NCBI RefSeq assembly: GCF_000091305.1
Contig: NC_013929.1
Coordinates: forward strand, 9,486,001-9,550,000
Origin: Streptomyces scabiei 87.22
Lineage (GTDB): Bacteria; Actinomycetota; Actinomycetes; Streptomycetales; Streptomycetaceae
DNA length: 64,000 nt
Reading direction: 5' to 3'
Each line of letters starts with the position of its first letter. The stretch's first letter is position 1. The position numbers and the translations under genes are program-made. The notes beneath the pieces were generated by a model that saw only the letters and a program-made list of their open reading frames with translations, was not told where the DNA came from and did not search any database. This document shows positions 10,260-19,361 of the stretch, piece after piece.

Positions 10260-11402
10260 TCAGCGAGTGCCGACCGCCGCCCGGACGGCCTTGCGGGCCA
10301 GCTGGCAGTCGTCGTGCAACCGCCTGAGCAGCAACCGCTGTTCCTCGCCGGACGGCGCGGCAGCCGGGTGGGCCGGGCCCGGCGCCGTCGGGGTCGTGTC
10401 GTGCATCGAACGCTGCACGGCCGTCTCGTAGGTACGGATCTCCCGGGTCAGGACGAGCATCAGGTTCACCAGGAAGGCGTCCCGCGAGGCAGGCCCCGCC
10501 GACTGCGCCAGCTGACTGATCTGCCGCCGCGCCACCGGCGCGTCCCCGAGCACCGCCCACAGCGTGGCCAGGTCGTACCCCGGGAGATACCACCCCGCGT
10601 GCTCCCAGTCCACCAGCACCGGACCGGCCGGTGAGAGCAGGATGTTCGACAGCAGGGCGTCGCCGTGGCAGAACTGGCCCATGCCCTGACGGCCCGACGC
10701 GTGGGCGATGCCGTGCAGGAGCTTCTGCAGGTCTCCCATGTCCCGGTCGGTCAGCAGCCCCAGCTCATGGAACCGGGAGATCCGCTCCGCGTAGTCCAGC
10801 GGGGCGTCGAACGTCCCCGTCGGCGGTCGCCACGCGTTCAGCCGGCAGATCGCGCCGAGCGCCGCCCGGATGTCCGCGCGCGGCGGCGCCTCCGCCGGAT
10901 GCCGCTGCAGGGCGGCCACCCGGCCCGGCATCCGCTCGATGACCAGGGTGCAGTTGTCCGGGTCCGCCGCGATCAGCCTCGGCGCCCGCACCGGCGGGCG
11001 GTGCCGGACGAACGAGCGGTATGCGGCTATTTCGTGCCGGAACCGCTCCTCCCAGATGGAGGAATGATCCAGTAAACACTTGGCGACGGCCGTACTGCGC
11101 CCGGTCGTACCGACGAGCAGCACCGAACGGCCGCTGCGGCGCAGCACCTGGACCGGAGTGAACTCGGGGCAGATGCGATGCACCGACGCGATCGCCGTGC
11201 GCAGCTGCGCACCCTGGGGACCCGACAGGTCCAGTCTGCCGCTGAGCGGCTGGGTGCCGAGCCCCGGCGAGCGCCGCGCCCGTCCGGCACCGAGCATCGG
11301 GGCCGCCGTACGCGTGGGGTCGAGGTAGGGGCCGCCGCCGCCCGGCTGGCGGGGGTGCAGCGACCGGGGAGGAGCGGACACGGAGGACGATGCTGCGTAC
11401 AT
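10260..11402 (-). CDS. APH-fold phosphotransferase family protein
   Basis: This 380-residue protein has the aminoglycoside-phosphotransferase/choline-kinase fold. The Brenner-type catalytic loop reads FCHGDALLSNILL near residue 244 and the metal-binding Asp is in VLVDWEHAGW near 264. The N-terminal 60 residues are Pro/Gly-rich and unlike the family. No good Shine-Dalgarno sequence precedes the ATG at 11402, so the start is uncertain. The gene is divergent from an NsdA-like regulator. The substrate is unknown; drug resistance is not implied. Confidence 0.8.
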   Translation of the reverse strand: MYAASSSVSAPPRSLHPRQPGGGGPYLDPTRTAAPMLGAGRARRSPGLGTQPLSGRLDLSGPQGAQLRTAIASVHRICPEFTPVQVLRRSGRSVLLVGTTGRSTAVAKCLLDHSSIWEERFRHEIAAYRSFVRHRPPVRAPRLIAADPDNCTLVIERMPGRVAALQRHPAEAPPRADIRAALGAICRLNAWRPPTGTFDAPLDYAERISRFHELGLLTDRDMGDLQKLLHGIAHASGRQGMGQFCHGDALLSNILLSPAGPVLVDWEHAGWYLPGYDLATLWAVLGDAPVARRQISQLAQSAGPASRDAFLVNLMLVLTREIRTYETAVQRSMHDTTPTAPGPAHPAAAPSGEEQRLLLRRLHDDCQLARKAVRAAVGTR

Positions 11403-11556
11403 GGGGGAGACAGATCCCTTCGTGTGCCGGCAATGTCACGCGCTGCCCGCCCCGGCCGTCCGGGGGCACCCTGGGGAGTGCCCGTCGGGCCGACCGGGTC
11501 GGGGTGGCGCTTTCCTACCTGACACCGGATGGGCCGTGGCACACCATGTAGCGCAC

Positions 11557-11575
11557 CCTGGCGAAGCCTGGCGAA
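11557..11575. repeat. short direct repeat in divergent promoter region
   Basis: CCTGGCGAA occurs at 11557-11565 and again at 11567-11575, a 10-bp period close to one helical turn. It lies in the 234-bp gap between the phosphotransferase and the NsdA-like gene and could be a protein-binding site. Confidence 0.35.
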
Positions 11576-11636
11576 TAGTCCCCGTGCAACTGACAGCGGG
11601 CTACATTCAACTCAGCCGAGAACCTGGGGGCTTGAC

Positions 11637-13133
11637 GTGAGCGGACCGTCCAACACTCGACTCGCAGACCTGTTCGGCCTGGCCGGCTGGTCCAAGGGAG
11701 AGCTCGCGAGACTGGTCAACCGGCAGGCGGCGGCCATGGGCCACCCCCAGCTGGCGACCGACACCTCACGGGTGCGGCGATGGATCGACATGGGAGAGAT
11801 CCCGCGCGATCCCGTACCGCGGGTGCTGGCGGCCCTGTTCACCGAGCGTCTCGGCCGTGTCGTGACCATCGAGGACCTCGGTCTGGTCCGGCACGGGCGT
11901 ACGGGGAAACGGCGGGGCGGCGGGAATGCGGAGCATCCCGACGGCGTGCCGTGGGCGCCCGAACGGACTGCCGCGGTCCTCACCGAATTCACGGGAATGG
12001 ACCTCATGCTCAACCGACGCGGCTTGGTGGGCGCGGGTGTCGCGCTCACCGCGGGACCTGCTCTCAGCAGCGCCATGCACGACTGGCTGCACACCGATCC
12101 GGCCCTCGCGGCCGACGCCCCCGACCTCGACGACCCCCTGCACGCCGATCCCGCCGGGTACGACCGCTACGAGGCCGCCCCCATCGGGGTGCAGGAGATC
12201 GAGGAACTGGAGCGCTCGGTCGAGGTGTTCCGGGCCTGGGACGCGGCCCGGGGCGGCGGGCTGCAACGCAAGGCTGTCGTGGGACAGCTCAACGAGGTGG
12301 GAGGCATGCTCTCCTACCATCATCCCGAACGCATCCAGCGGCGCCTGTGGGGCGTCGCCGCCAACCTCGCCGTCCTCGCCGGCTGGATGTCGCACGACAT
12401 CGGCCTCGAACCCACCGCCCAGAAGTACTTCATCATCGCCGCCCACGCCGCCCGGGAGGGCGGTGACCGGCCCCGAGCCGGCGAGGCCCTCTCCCGGGCG
12501 GCCCGGCAGCTGGTGCACCTCGGCAAGCCCGACGAGGCGCTCGATCTGATGAAGCTCGCCCATTCCGGCTCCGGCGAGCAGGTGCTGCCCCGCACCAGGG
12601 CCATGCTGCACACCGTCGAGGCCTGGGCCCAGGCGTCCATGGGCAAGGGCCAGGCCATGCGCCGCACCCTCGGACAGGCCGAGGACCTGTTCGTCTCCGA
12701 CCGGTCGGACGTGCCGCCGCCCAGCTGGATGCAGATGTTCAAGGAGGAGGACCTGTACGGCATGCAGGCCCTGGCCTACCGCACCCTCGCGGAGCACGAC
12801 CCGGCCGCGGCCAAGCAGGCCCAGCACTATGCGCAGAAGGCACTGGAGCTGCGCGTCGACGGCCGGCAGCGGTCCAAGATCTTCGACTTCCTGTCCATGG
12901 CCTCGGCCTGCTTCATCGGCGACGACCCCGAACAGGCCGACCGGTACGCCCGTCTCGCTCTGATGTCGATGGGCTCCAACTCCTCCCACCGCACCTGGGA
13001 CCGGCTGCGTGAGATGTACCGGCTCACCGGTCAGTACTCCAGCTACCCCAAGATCCAGGAGCTGCGGGAGGAGCTCAAACTCGCCCTGCCCAAGCCCCAG
13101 TCGAAGAACAGGGGCGACATCGCCCCGGCGTGA
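11637..13133 (+). CDS. NsdA-like TPR regulatory protein
   Basis: This 498-residue protein has a short N-terminal HTH-like region (residues about 8-65, LADLFGLAGWSKGELARLVNRQA) and a long alpha-helical TPR-like region. Length and layout match the Streptomyces NsdA family, which represses sporulation and antibiotic production. A short hydrophobic stretch, GAGVALTAGPALS, lies near residue 130. The GTG at 11637 follows GGGGGC. The gene is probably a paralogue rather than nsdA itself, because amtB-glnK-glnD, the nsdA neighbours in S. coelicolor, are absent. The role in development is inferred from the family. Confidence 0.75.
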   Translation: MSGPSNTRLADLFGLAGWSKGELARLVNRQAAAMGHPQLATDTSRVRRWIDMGEIPRDPVPRVLAALFTERLGRVVTIEDLGLVRHGRTGKRRGGGNAEHPDGVPWAPERTAAVLTEFTGMDLMLNRRGLVGAGVALTAGPALSSAMHDWLHTDPALAADAPDLDDPLHADPAGYDRYEAAPIGVQEIEELERSVEVFRAWDAARGGGLQRKAVVGQLNEVGGMLSYHHPERIQRRLWGVAANLAVLAGWMSHDIGLEPTAQKYFIIAAHAAREGGDRPRAGEALSRAARQLVHLGKPDEALDLMKLAHSGSGEQVLPRTRAMLHTVEAWAQASMGKGQAMRRTLGQAEDLFVSDRSDVPPPSWMQMFKEEDLYGMQALAYRTLAEHDPAAAKQAQHYAQKALELRVDGRQRSKIFDFLSMASACFIGDDPEQADRYARLALMSMGSNSSHRTWDRLREMYRLTGQYSSYPKIQELREELKLALPKPQSKNRGDIAPA

Positions 13134-13143
13134 GCGCCGTGCA

Positions 13144-13167
13144 CGGCCTCCGGACCGTCCGGAGCCG
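13144..13167. terminator. short terminator-like hairpin
   Basis: CTCCGG at 13148 pairs with CCGGAG at 13159-13164 around loop ACCGT. It sits between the convergent NsdA-like and phosphatase genes. There is no T-tract. Confidence 0.4.
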
Positions 13168-13181
13168 TCACCGGTACGTCC

Positions 13182-14597
13182 TCAGGAGCTGACCCTGGCG
13201 ACGAGTACACAGGCGTCGTCCGCACGCTCGGCCTCGCCGAACTCCTCCACCACCGTCCGTACACATTCCTGGGCCGTACGGGCCCCGCCGAACCGCGGGG
13301 CCAGGTCCAGCAGCCGCTCGACGGCCGCCTCTCCGTCGCGCCGGGGCACCAGTCCGTCGGTGTGCAGGAGCAGCAGGTCGCCCTGTTCGAGCGTCACTTC
13401 GGCCTGCCCGTAGACGGCACCGGAGGTCGCTCCGAGCAGGACGCCGTCAGGCGCCGTCAGCACGTGCCCCGTCCCGTCGCGGAACAGCAGCGGGGCGGGG
13501 TGCCCCGCCTGCGCCCATACGAGGGTGCGGGTCGCGGGCCGGTAGCGGCAGCAGACGGCGCTGCCGAGGGCCGGTTGCACGGTGGTGTCCAGCAACTGGT
13601 TGAGGCAGGCCATCAACGGGCCCGGCTCGGTGCCCGCCATCGCCATGCCGCGCAGGGCGCCGATCAGCATCGCCATGCCGGAGGTGACGGTGACGCCGTG
13701 TCCGGTGAGGTCGCCGACGCTCAACAGGCTCTCGCCGCCGGGCAGTTCGAGGGCGTCGTACCAGTCGCCGCCGATGAGCGCGCTGGTCGAGCAGGGCAGG
13801 TAGTGGGCGGCCAGGTCCAGCCTTTCGGGTCCCTGCCGGGGGAGCCGCAGGGAGGCCCGCCACGGCGGCAGCACGGCCTCCTGCAGTGCGACCGCGAGCC
13901 GGTGCTCGGTCTGGGCGATGTGCCGCTGCCGGTTCAGCGAGTCACGGGTCTCGCTCTCCACCCGTTCGCTGCGCCGCAGTTCGCTGACGTCCCGCAGGAC
14001 GGCCCACATCGAGGCCGTGGCGCCGTCCTCGTCGAGGACGGGCTCGCCCATCATGTGCACGGTGCGCACCCCGCCGTCGGGGAGCACGATCCGGAACTCC
14101 CCGTCGATGCGTCTGGCGTCGATCAGGCAGTCCGTGACCATGGCGGTCAGCGTCGGCCGGTCGTCGTCGAGGACCAGCGACGGCAGCTCGTCGAGGGTGA
14201 GCGGCGGGGAGGCGGGGTCACGGCCGAGGATCTGGTACAGCTCCCCGGACCAGTCGGCCTCGTCCGTGAGCAGGTTCCACTCGGCGCTGCCGACCCGGCT
14301 GAGGAGGGAGGGGCGCGGGGGCGCCGGGGGCGGGGCGGCCGGCGCGGGGGCCGGTGGCGGGGCTGGGCCGTCCCGCAGCTGGGCCAAGTGGTCGTCGAGG
14401 TCGCTGAGTTGATGTAAGGCCAGGTCGTAGAGCGCGCGCTGCCAGCGGACCTCGGGGTCCTCCGTGTCGACGGGCGCGTCACGGCGTACGGCGTCCACGT
14501 CGCCCCGCAGTCGCCGCGTCTGCGAGATGAGGGCGTCGACCGTGCCGCGGCTGGGCGGCTGGGCGGAAGGACGATCCGCAGAGAGAGGGGACGGCAT
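13182..14597 (-). CDS. PAS-domain PP2C-type serine phosphatase (SpoIIE family)
   Basis: This 471-residue protein begins with a helical region and a Pro-rich linker (about residues 95-115). A PAS-like domain follows (LGRDPASPPLTLDEL...HMMGEPVLDEDG). The SpoIIE/RsbU-type PP2C domain starts near residue 245. PP2C motifs are intact: LIGGDWYDA, VGDLTGHGVTV, AQAGHPAPLLF and LLLLHTDGLV supply the metal-binding Asp residues. Such proteins dephosphorylate anti-anti-sigma factors and so tune alternative sigma factors. No anti-sigma partner is adjacent. The ATG at 14597 follows GGAG; it is divergent from the SsgA-like gene. Confidence 0.88.
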   Translation of the reverse strand: MPSPLSADRPSAQPPSRGTVDALISQTRRLRGDVDAVRRDAPVDTEDPEVRWQRALYDLALHQLSDLDDHLAQLRDGPAPPPAPAPAAPPPAPPRPSLLSRVGSAEWNLLTDEADWSGELYQILGRDPASPPLTLDELPSLVLDDDRPTLTAMVTDCLIDARRIDGEFRIVLPDGGVRTVHMMGEPVLDEDGATASMWAVLRDVSELRRSERVESETRDSLNRQRHIAQTEHRLAVALQEAVLPPWRASLRLPRQGPERLDLAAHYLPCSTSALIGGDWYDALELPGGESLLSVGDLTGHGVTVTSGMAMLIGALRGMAMAGTEPGPLMACLNQLLDTTVQPALGSAVCCRYRPATRTLVWAQAGHPAPLLFRDGTGHVLTAPDGVLLGATSGAVYGQAEVTLEQGDLLLLHTDGLVPRRDGEAAVERLLDLAPRFGGARTAQECVRTVVEEFGEAERADDACVLVARVSS

Positions 14598-15016
14598 CAC
14601 GTACTCCGATGGGGGACGGTACGACCAACGCTGACGTAAGGGCCGATTACGACTGTTGCACAGCCCGCGACGCGCTGTAAGGGATTTGGCAAGACACGAT
14701 GCGGTGGTGCTTCCGGCATATGTCACGGTCCTTGCGGTCGAGATCTTCCCCGGTGTTCCGGTACGTCTTCGTGGGCCCCAAGTCGTAGGAAGAGTACGTG
14801 ACTTGACGGAGTGTCGGTTCCCGTCACACGTCTTTCATTCCCGTGTTCGAAGGGCATATGTGCGACTGTTCCACGAGGGAAATGAGTGACATGGGTCACA
14901 GTGATGAATCCAGAGGGACGCGGGCCACGAAAACCCTTCGCGAGGTCGAGAACGCACGTGGGCGCACGGGTCGGCCCGCGTCGCAGAAAGAGCTTCACCG
15001 AAACGGAGACCGTTCA
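14598..15016. other. 419-bp divergent intergenic region with repeats
   Basis: No coding sequence was supported here. GGCATATGT occurs twice (14715-14723 and 14853-14861). A small palindrome GTGAC-ATGG-GTCAC lies at 14886-14899. A TTGACG -35-like box is at 14803. The region is A/T-richer than its surroundings and presumably holds the promoters of the phosphatase and SsgA-like genes. Confidence 0.5.
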
Positions 15017-15430
15017 ATGACCGTCACGCTGGAACAGCCCGCCCGCGCTCTCCTCGTCACCGCCGAGGACCGGGAGGTGCCGGTGCCCGCGAGCCTGCGC
15101 TACCGCTCCGACGACCCGCTGGCCGTGCACCTCGACTTCCCGGCGGACATCTCGCTGAACGGCACCATGGTGACCTGGACGTTCTCCCGTGAGCTGTTGG
15201 AGAAGGGGGTGGGGGCACCCTCCGGCAACGGCGACGTGCACATCTGGCCCTGCGGCCGCCTGCGCACGGTGGTGGAACTGCACTCCCCGTACGGCACCGC
15301 CCTGCTCCGGTTCGAGAAGGCGGCGCTCCAGCGTTTCCTGCTGCGCAGCTACGGCGTCGTCCCCGCCGGACGGGAGGAGCTGGGCCCGGCGCTCGACCGG
15401 GGGCTGACGTCGCTCCTGCGCGGCGTGTGA
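15017..15430 (+). CDS. SsgA-like sporulation/cell-division protein
   Basis: This 137-residue SALP-family protein matches SsgB-type proteins in length. Family features are present: LRYRSDDPLAVHLDF, VTWTFSRELLEKGV, GDVHIWP and LLRFEKAALQRFLLRSYGVVPAG. SALPs control peptidoglycan remodelling and FtsZ placement in sporulation septation and occur only in actinomycetes. The ATG at 15017 follows GGAGA. The family member (SsgA to SsgG) cannot be assigned safely from sequence alone. It is divergent from the phosphatase and ends 13 bp from a convergent gene. Confidence 0.9.
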   Translation: MTVTLEQPARALLVTAEDREVPVPASLRYRSDDPLAVHLDFPADISLNGTMVTWTFSRELLEKGVGAPSGNGDVHIWPCGRLRTVVELHSPYGTALLRFEKAALQRFLLRSYGVVPAGREELGPALDRGLTSLLRGV

Positions 15431-15443
15431 CGGCCCGCGCGGC

Positions 15444-16568
15444 TCAGTAGCGCAGGACCCCCGCGATGCCCCGGGCGTCGCTCAGCATGCCGTCGGGGAC
15501 GAAGAAGATCTCGGCACCGGTGTCCAGGCACCGTTCGACGATCTCGTCCACGATGTCCTCACGGGCGTCGAGGTCGCCGCTCTCGGCCGGCACCAGATGG
15601 CCGCCCCCCGCCCCGCCGGGGCCGGCGCCGCCCCCGTCGGAGCGGACGTTCGCGCGGTAGTTCTCCTCGACGGCCAGCAGCCCCACGCGGCCCTGCTGGG
15701 CGTTCTGCCAGATCTCGTCGAGACCGGCCGCGAACTCCTTGCTGCCGCGCGCCGTCTCCAGTCGCCGGGCCACGAGGTCGGCGTTCCTGCGCTCCTCGGC
15801 GGCGACCAGGGGCCCGACCGCCTGCCACACGGCGTCAGGGGTGCCGTGCGCCAGACCGCCGTGCGGGAGGTGGGTGGCGTCCCGGGTGACCGTGCCCATC
15901 TCGTCGAACAGGGCCAGCGCGGCAGGCGCCCCGGTGACGTACAGCGGCCGGTGCCGTGCGCGCATGACCCGCGCCAGCGCGGTGTCGGCGTCCCGCAGGA
16001 AGCGCCGGGTGTCCTCGTCGCGGAAGGCGGACGGCAGGTCGCCGGTCCGCTCCTGGCGCTCGGCGTCGAAGTTGTCGCGCTCCCGGGTCAGGGGGAAGCC
16101 GCCGGTGTGCGCCTCCTTGACCCGGTCGCCGCCCCCGTTCCACAGCGTGACCCGGTCCGAGGCGACCGAGAGCACCCAGAAGGACCGCTCGGCGGCCCGC
16201 GCCGCCACCAGGTTCCGGGTGAGGAAGGTGTCCGAGAGCACCACGCGTTCCGGTACGGGCCGGGTCAGGGACCAGACCTGGTGCTCACCGGGCGCGGCGA
16301 AGATCACCAGACCGTCCTCGGCGTGCGCCAGATCCACCTCGGCCAGTGCCTGGTCCAGCTGCCGGACGACATCGGCGCGCCGCTCGCGCGTCACGGCGGG
16401 ATCGTGCTCCAGCCGTTTCCTGGCCTCGGCGACCACATTGCGCAGCCGGACCGGATCCTGGGCCTTCTCCGGTTCCCTGCGGTGGGTCGGTGTCAGCACC
16501 GAGACCGCGGGGTAGGGCCGCGGGCGGCGCAGTTCGGTCAGGGTCGCGGTACTGAGGGCATGCTCCAT
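15444..16568 (-). CDS. baeRF-type (bacterial eRF1-like) family 3 protein
   Basis: This 374-residue soluble protein has the layout of bacterial eRF1-related proteins. The N-terminus reads RPYPAVSVLTPTHRREP, the middle LVIFAAPGEHQVWSLTRPVPERVVLSDTF, and a C-terminal domain ends GAEIFFVPDGMLSDARGIAGVLRY. A Gly-rich insert GGGAGPGGAGGGH lies near residue 315. Family members are widespread in Streptomyces and have no settled function; roles in ribosome rescue or stress have been proposed. The ATG is at 16568. Confidence 0.75.
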   Translation of the reverse strand: MEHALSTATLTELRRPRPYPAVSVLTPTHRREPEKAQDPVRLRNVVAEARKRLEHDPAVTRERRADVVRQLDQALAEVDLAHAEDGLVIFAAPGEHQVWSLTRPVPERVVLSDTFLTRNLVAARAAERSFWVLSVASDRVTLWNGGGDRVKEAHTGGFPLTRERDNFDAERQERTGDLPSAFRDEDTRRFLRDADTALARVMRARHRPLYVTGAPAALALFDEMGTVTRDATHLPHGGLAHGTPDAVWQAVGPLVAAEERRNADLVARRLETARGSKEFAAGLDEIWQNAQQGRVGLLAVEENYRANVRSDGGGAGPGGAGGGHLVPAESGDLDAREDIVDEIVERCLDTGAEIFFVPDGMLSDARGIAGVLRY

Positions 16569-16706
16569 GACTTCACGATAGGACCGATCCGGGTGTCGGG
16601 CATTTGGGGTAATCCGGACCTTGCCGTGAAGGGTTCCGACGGCCCGCCGAGGACGGCGGTGAGCCCGCCGGTACGCACCCTCACGGGGCGCGCCGACGGG
16701 CTCCTC

Positions 16707-16738
16707 GGTGCCGTGGTGCCGTGGTGCCGTGGTGCCGT
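16707..16738. repeat. four tandem copies of an 8-bp unit
   Basis: GGTGCCGT is repeated four times without spacers just downstream of the DUF4232-like gene. It is non-coding and looks like a microsatellite arising by slippage. Confidence 0.8.
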
Positions 16739-16754
16739 GCGGTCGTCGTCGCGG

Positions 16755-17285
16755 TCAGCCGACTTCCTTCTCCAGCGCCTTGTCGGCGGCGGCCTTGGAC
16801 GGCTTCCACCAGGTCGTCACCGGCTCCCAGACCTTGACCTTCTTGCTCGCGCCGAGCTGCTTGAGGGTGAACGTGCGGCCGTCGAGGTTGGGGTTGGCCG
16901 ACACCGTGACCGTGTCGACGCGACGGGCCTCCGGGTCCTTCAGGTCGGCGATCGTACGGACGGCCGCGTAGACCGTCTTGCCGGCGCCGACCTTGTACGG
17001 GCCGCTCTCGCCGGACGGCACCGGCTGGGCCGCCCCGTCCAGGTCGCCGAAGGTCACCACGGGCAGGCGGTCGATGGTGCAGGTGCGGGTGCCGGTGTTC
17101 TTGACACTGATGTGCACGACCCGCGTGTCCTTCGCCTGCTTGGCCGCCAGCTTGAGGACCTTGGACTTGCAGACCGGCGTCGTGGCGGCGGGCTGGGCGG
17201 CCAGTCCCTGCGGGGCGGCGGCGATGAGCAGCGCGGCGCCGGCGGTCGCCACGGTGGAGACGGTGAGGAAGGAACGGATACGCAT
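16755..17285 (-). CDS. secreted DUF4232-like protein
   Basis: This 176-residue exported protein has a signal peptide (MRIRSFLTVSTVATAGAALL, cleavage after AQPA-like residues). The mature part is a beta-sandwich of the DUF4232 type. It has two Cys residues (TPVCKSK and TRTCTID) placed to form a disulphide and the family segment VVHISVKNTGTRTC. The function is unknown. Codon usage and the ATG start at 17285 are normal. Confidence 0.75.
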   Translation of the reverse strand: MRIRSFLTVSTVATAGAALLIAAAPQGLAAQPAATTPVCKSKVLKLAAKQAKDTRVVHISVKNTGTRTCTIDRLPVVTFGDLDGAAQPVPSGESGPYKVGAGKTVYAAVRTIADLKDPEARRVDTVTVSANPNLDGRTFTLKQLGASKKVKVWEPVTTWWKPSKAAADKALEKEVG

Positions 17286-17409
17286 CGGTGGAATCCCCCA
17301 GTATTGGTCACGTACAGGTACGGCACGCGCAATCGTGACGTCTGCCCAGTGTGACGTCCGGGGTGTGCGCGGGGTTGTACCGAACCTGTGCGTGTTACAA
17401 GCCCGATGC

Positions 17410-19047
17410 TCAGTCGTCGGCTCCGCATGAACTTCCGTCGTCCGGCAGCGTCCCGAACAGCAGGAAGTCGTCGACCTTCTCGTGCACGCACGAGGAGGAC
17501 CCGTAACCGGTGTGCCCCTTGCCCTTGTTGTCGAGGACGACGGCCGAGGAGCCGAGCCGCTTCGCCGTCTCGACCGTCCAGCGGTAGGGGGTCGCCGGGT
17601 CGCCCCGGGTGCCCACCAGCAGCATCTTCGGGGTGCCGACGTCCCGCACCTTCTCGCGGATGAAGTCGGTGCCCGCGGGGCGGCCGTAGCACATCAGCAC
17701 CTGCGTCAGCCGGTAGGCGCCGAAGACGGGGGAGGCGTCCTCGTAGGCCTCCCGCAGGTCCTCCAGATCGTCGGTGATCCTCCGGGCGGAGGGCCGGTCG
17801 GGGTCGTCGGCGCAGTTGATCGCCATGAGCGCGGCCGGGTAGTTGTCCATCGGCACCTTCTCGGCGTCGACGAGCCCGGCGTGCGGAGTCGGGGTTCCGG
17901 AGGCGGTGGGTTCGGCGGGCTCGTGCGGGCGGGCCGGGACCACGGACCGGTACAGGGCGGTGTGCGGGGCGAAGCCGCCGCCCGAGAGGGCCATGACGCC
18001 CCGGGTGTCGCCGTCGTGGACGAGCATGTTGAGCGCCTGTGTGAGCAGGGGCCACAGCTGTTCGCTGTAGAGGGCGTGACCGATGGCGCCCACCAGGTCC
18101 TGACCCGTGAAGTCCGCCCCGAAGTCCGAGGGCACGGGGTACTCGTCCAGCGATTCGACCAGGGCGACGACCTGCTCGCGGGCGGAGCGGGAGTCCTGTC
18201 CGAACGGGCACGTCAGCTGCTCGGTGCAGGCGTCGAGGTAGTCCTCCAGCGCGGTCTGCTGGCCCGCCGCGCCGACCAGTCCCTGCTCGGTCAGCGGTTC
18301 GGTCAGGGTGTCCACCCCGTCGAGGACCATGCGGCCCACCTTGTCGGGGAACCGCGCCGCGTAGACCGCGCCCAGCCGCGTCCCGTAGGAGAAGCCGAGG
18401 TAGTTGAGCTTCTTGTCGCCGAGGGCGGCCCGCATCACGTCCAGGTCGAGGGCGGCGTCGAGGGTGCCGATGTGCGGCAGCACGGGGCCGGAGTGCTTCC
18501 GGCACGCGGCGGCGGCCCGTCGCAGCGTGGTCAGCGCCGCCTGCGGATCGTCGGCGTCCTGTCCGTCGTCGGTCGCCTCCAGCGCCTCCTCGGTGCCCTC
18601 GCCGCAGCTGACGGGGGAGGAGCGGCCCACACCGCGCGGGTCGAAGGAGACGAGGTCGTAGCCGTTGGTGAGATCCATGAAGTCCGCGCCGCTGTAGGCG
18701 AGTTCGGGGACGCCCGGGCCGCCGGGGCCGCCGAAGTTCAGCAGCAGCGAGCCGCGCCGGTCGCCGGTGCCCCGGTAGCGGGCCACCGCCAGGTCGAGGG
18801 TGCCCGCCCGGGGCCGCGCGTAGTCGAGCGGCACGGTGACCTTGCCGCACCGCAGATCCCGGGGTGCCTCCAGGCCGTCGCACGCCGACCACGTGATCTT
18901 CTGCCGGTAGAAGCGGCTCAGGTCGCCCTGCTCGGCGCCCTCCTGCCTGCCGGCGCCCGCCACCGTGGCCGGCAGTCCGGCCCCCAGCAGGGCCAGCACC
19001 GCGACCGCGGCTCCGGCGAGCGGGCACCGTCTGTGCGTGGACCGCAT
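17410..19047 (-). CDS. secreted tripeptidyl aminopeptidase-like alpha/beta hydrolase
   Basis: This 545-residue exported serine hydrolase has a signal peptide at residues 1-30 and an alpha/beta-hydrolase fold with a TAP-like C-terminal domain. The nucleophile elbow is GFSYGT near residue 219. The acid is in GDPATPY near 483 and the His is in GKGHTGYG near 510. The oxyanion segment NFGGPGGPG lies near 102. It belongs to the Streptomyces SlpD/Tap family that removes tripeptides from the N-termini of secreted proteins. The ATG at 19047 follows GGGAGG. Confidence 0.88.
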   Translation of the reverse strand: MRSTHRRCPLAGAAVAVLALLGAGLPATVAGAGRQEGAEQGDLSRFYRQKITWSACDGLEAPRDLRCGKVTVPLDYARPRAGTLDLAVARYRGTGDRRGSLLLNFGGPGGPGVPELAYSGADFMDLTNGYDLVSFDPRGVGRSSPVSCGEGTEEALEATDDGQDADDPQAALTTLRRAAAACRKHSGPVLPHIGTLDAALDLDVMRAALGDKKLNYLGFSYGTRLGAVYAARFPDKVGRMVLDGVDTLTEPLTEQGLVGAAGQQTALEDYLDACTEQLTCPFGQDSRSAREQVVALVESLDEYPVPSDFGADFTGQDLVGAIGHALYSEQLWPLLTQALNMLVHDGDTRGVMALSGGGFAPHTALYRSVVPARPHEPAEPTASGTPTPHAGLVDAEKVPMDNYPAALMAINCADDPDRPSARRITDDLEDLREAYEDASPVFGAYRLTQVLMCYGRPAGTDFIREKVRDVGTPKMLLVGTRGDPATPYRWTVETAKRLGSSAVVLDNKGKGHTGYGSSSCVHEKVDDFLLFGTLPDDGSSCGADD

Positions 19048-19361
19048 GCGTGCCTCCCGGGACACCCGGCCGGGGCGACCGGGGACGACCCCCGGATCAC
19101 CATAGGCGGCCCCTTCCGGCCACGCCTCCCAGCGGGCGGAACGGCCGGAACCGCCGTACCCTGCGGCGCAGCGCCGCCGGGAGCGGGTCGCTCGTCCGTG
19201 TGAAGGGGACCGGCGGGCGGGCCCCGCGCCCGGCGGCATCGGCCGTTTCCGGCGTCGCGGCCGCGACCGGGTGTCGGCGAGGATGCTGCGGGGCGCGGCC
19301 GACCACGCGTGCCCGCGGCCGTCCGCCGGCCGCGCACCCGCGTCAGCGAAGGAGCGCGCAG

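Noticed and set aside
10260..11402. Aminoglycoside resistance gene
   Set aside because: Only the general APH/choline-kinase fold is visible; nothing points to an antibiotic substrate.
11637..13133. Assigning the gene as nsdA itself
   Set aside because: The usual neighbours (amtB, glnK, glnD) are absent; it is likely a paralogue.
16707..16738. Possible CRISPR-like repeat
   Set aside because: The unit is only 8 bp and has no spacers; it is a simple tandem repeat.
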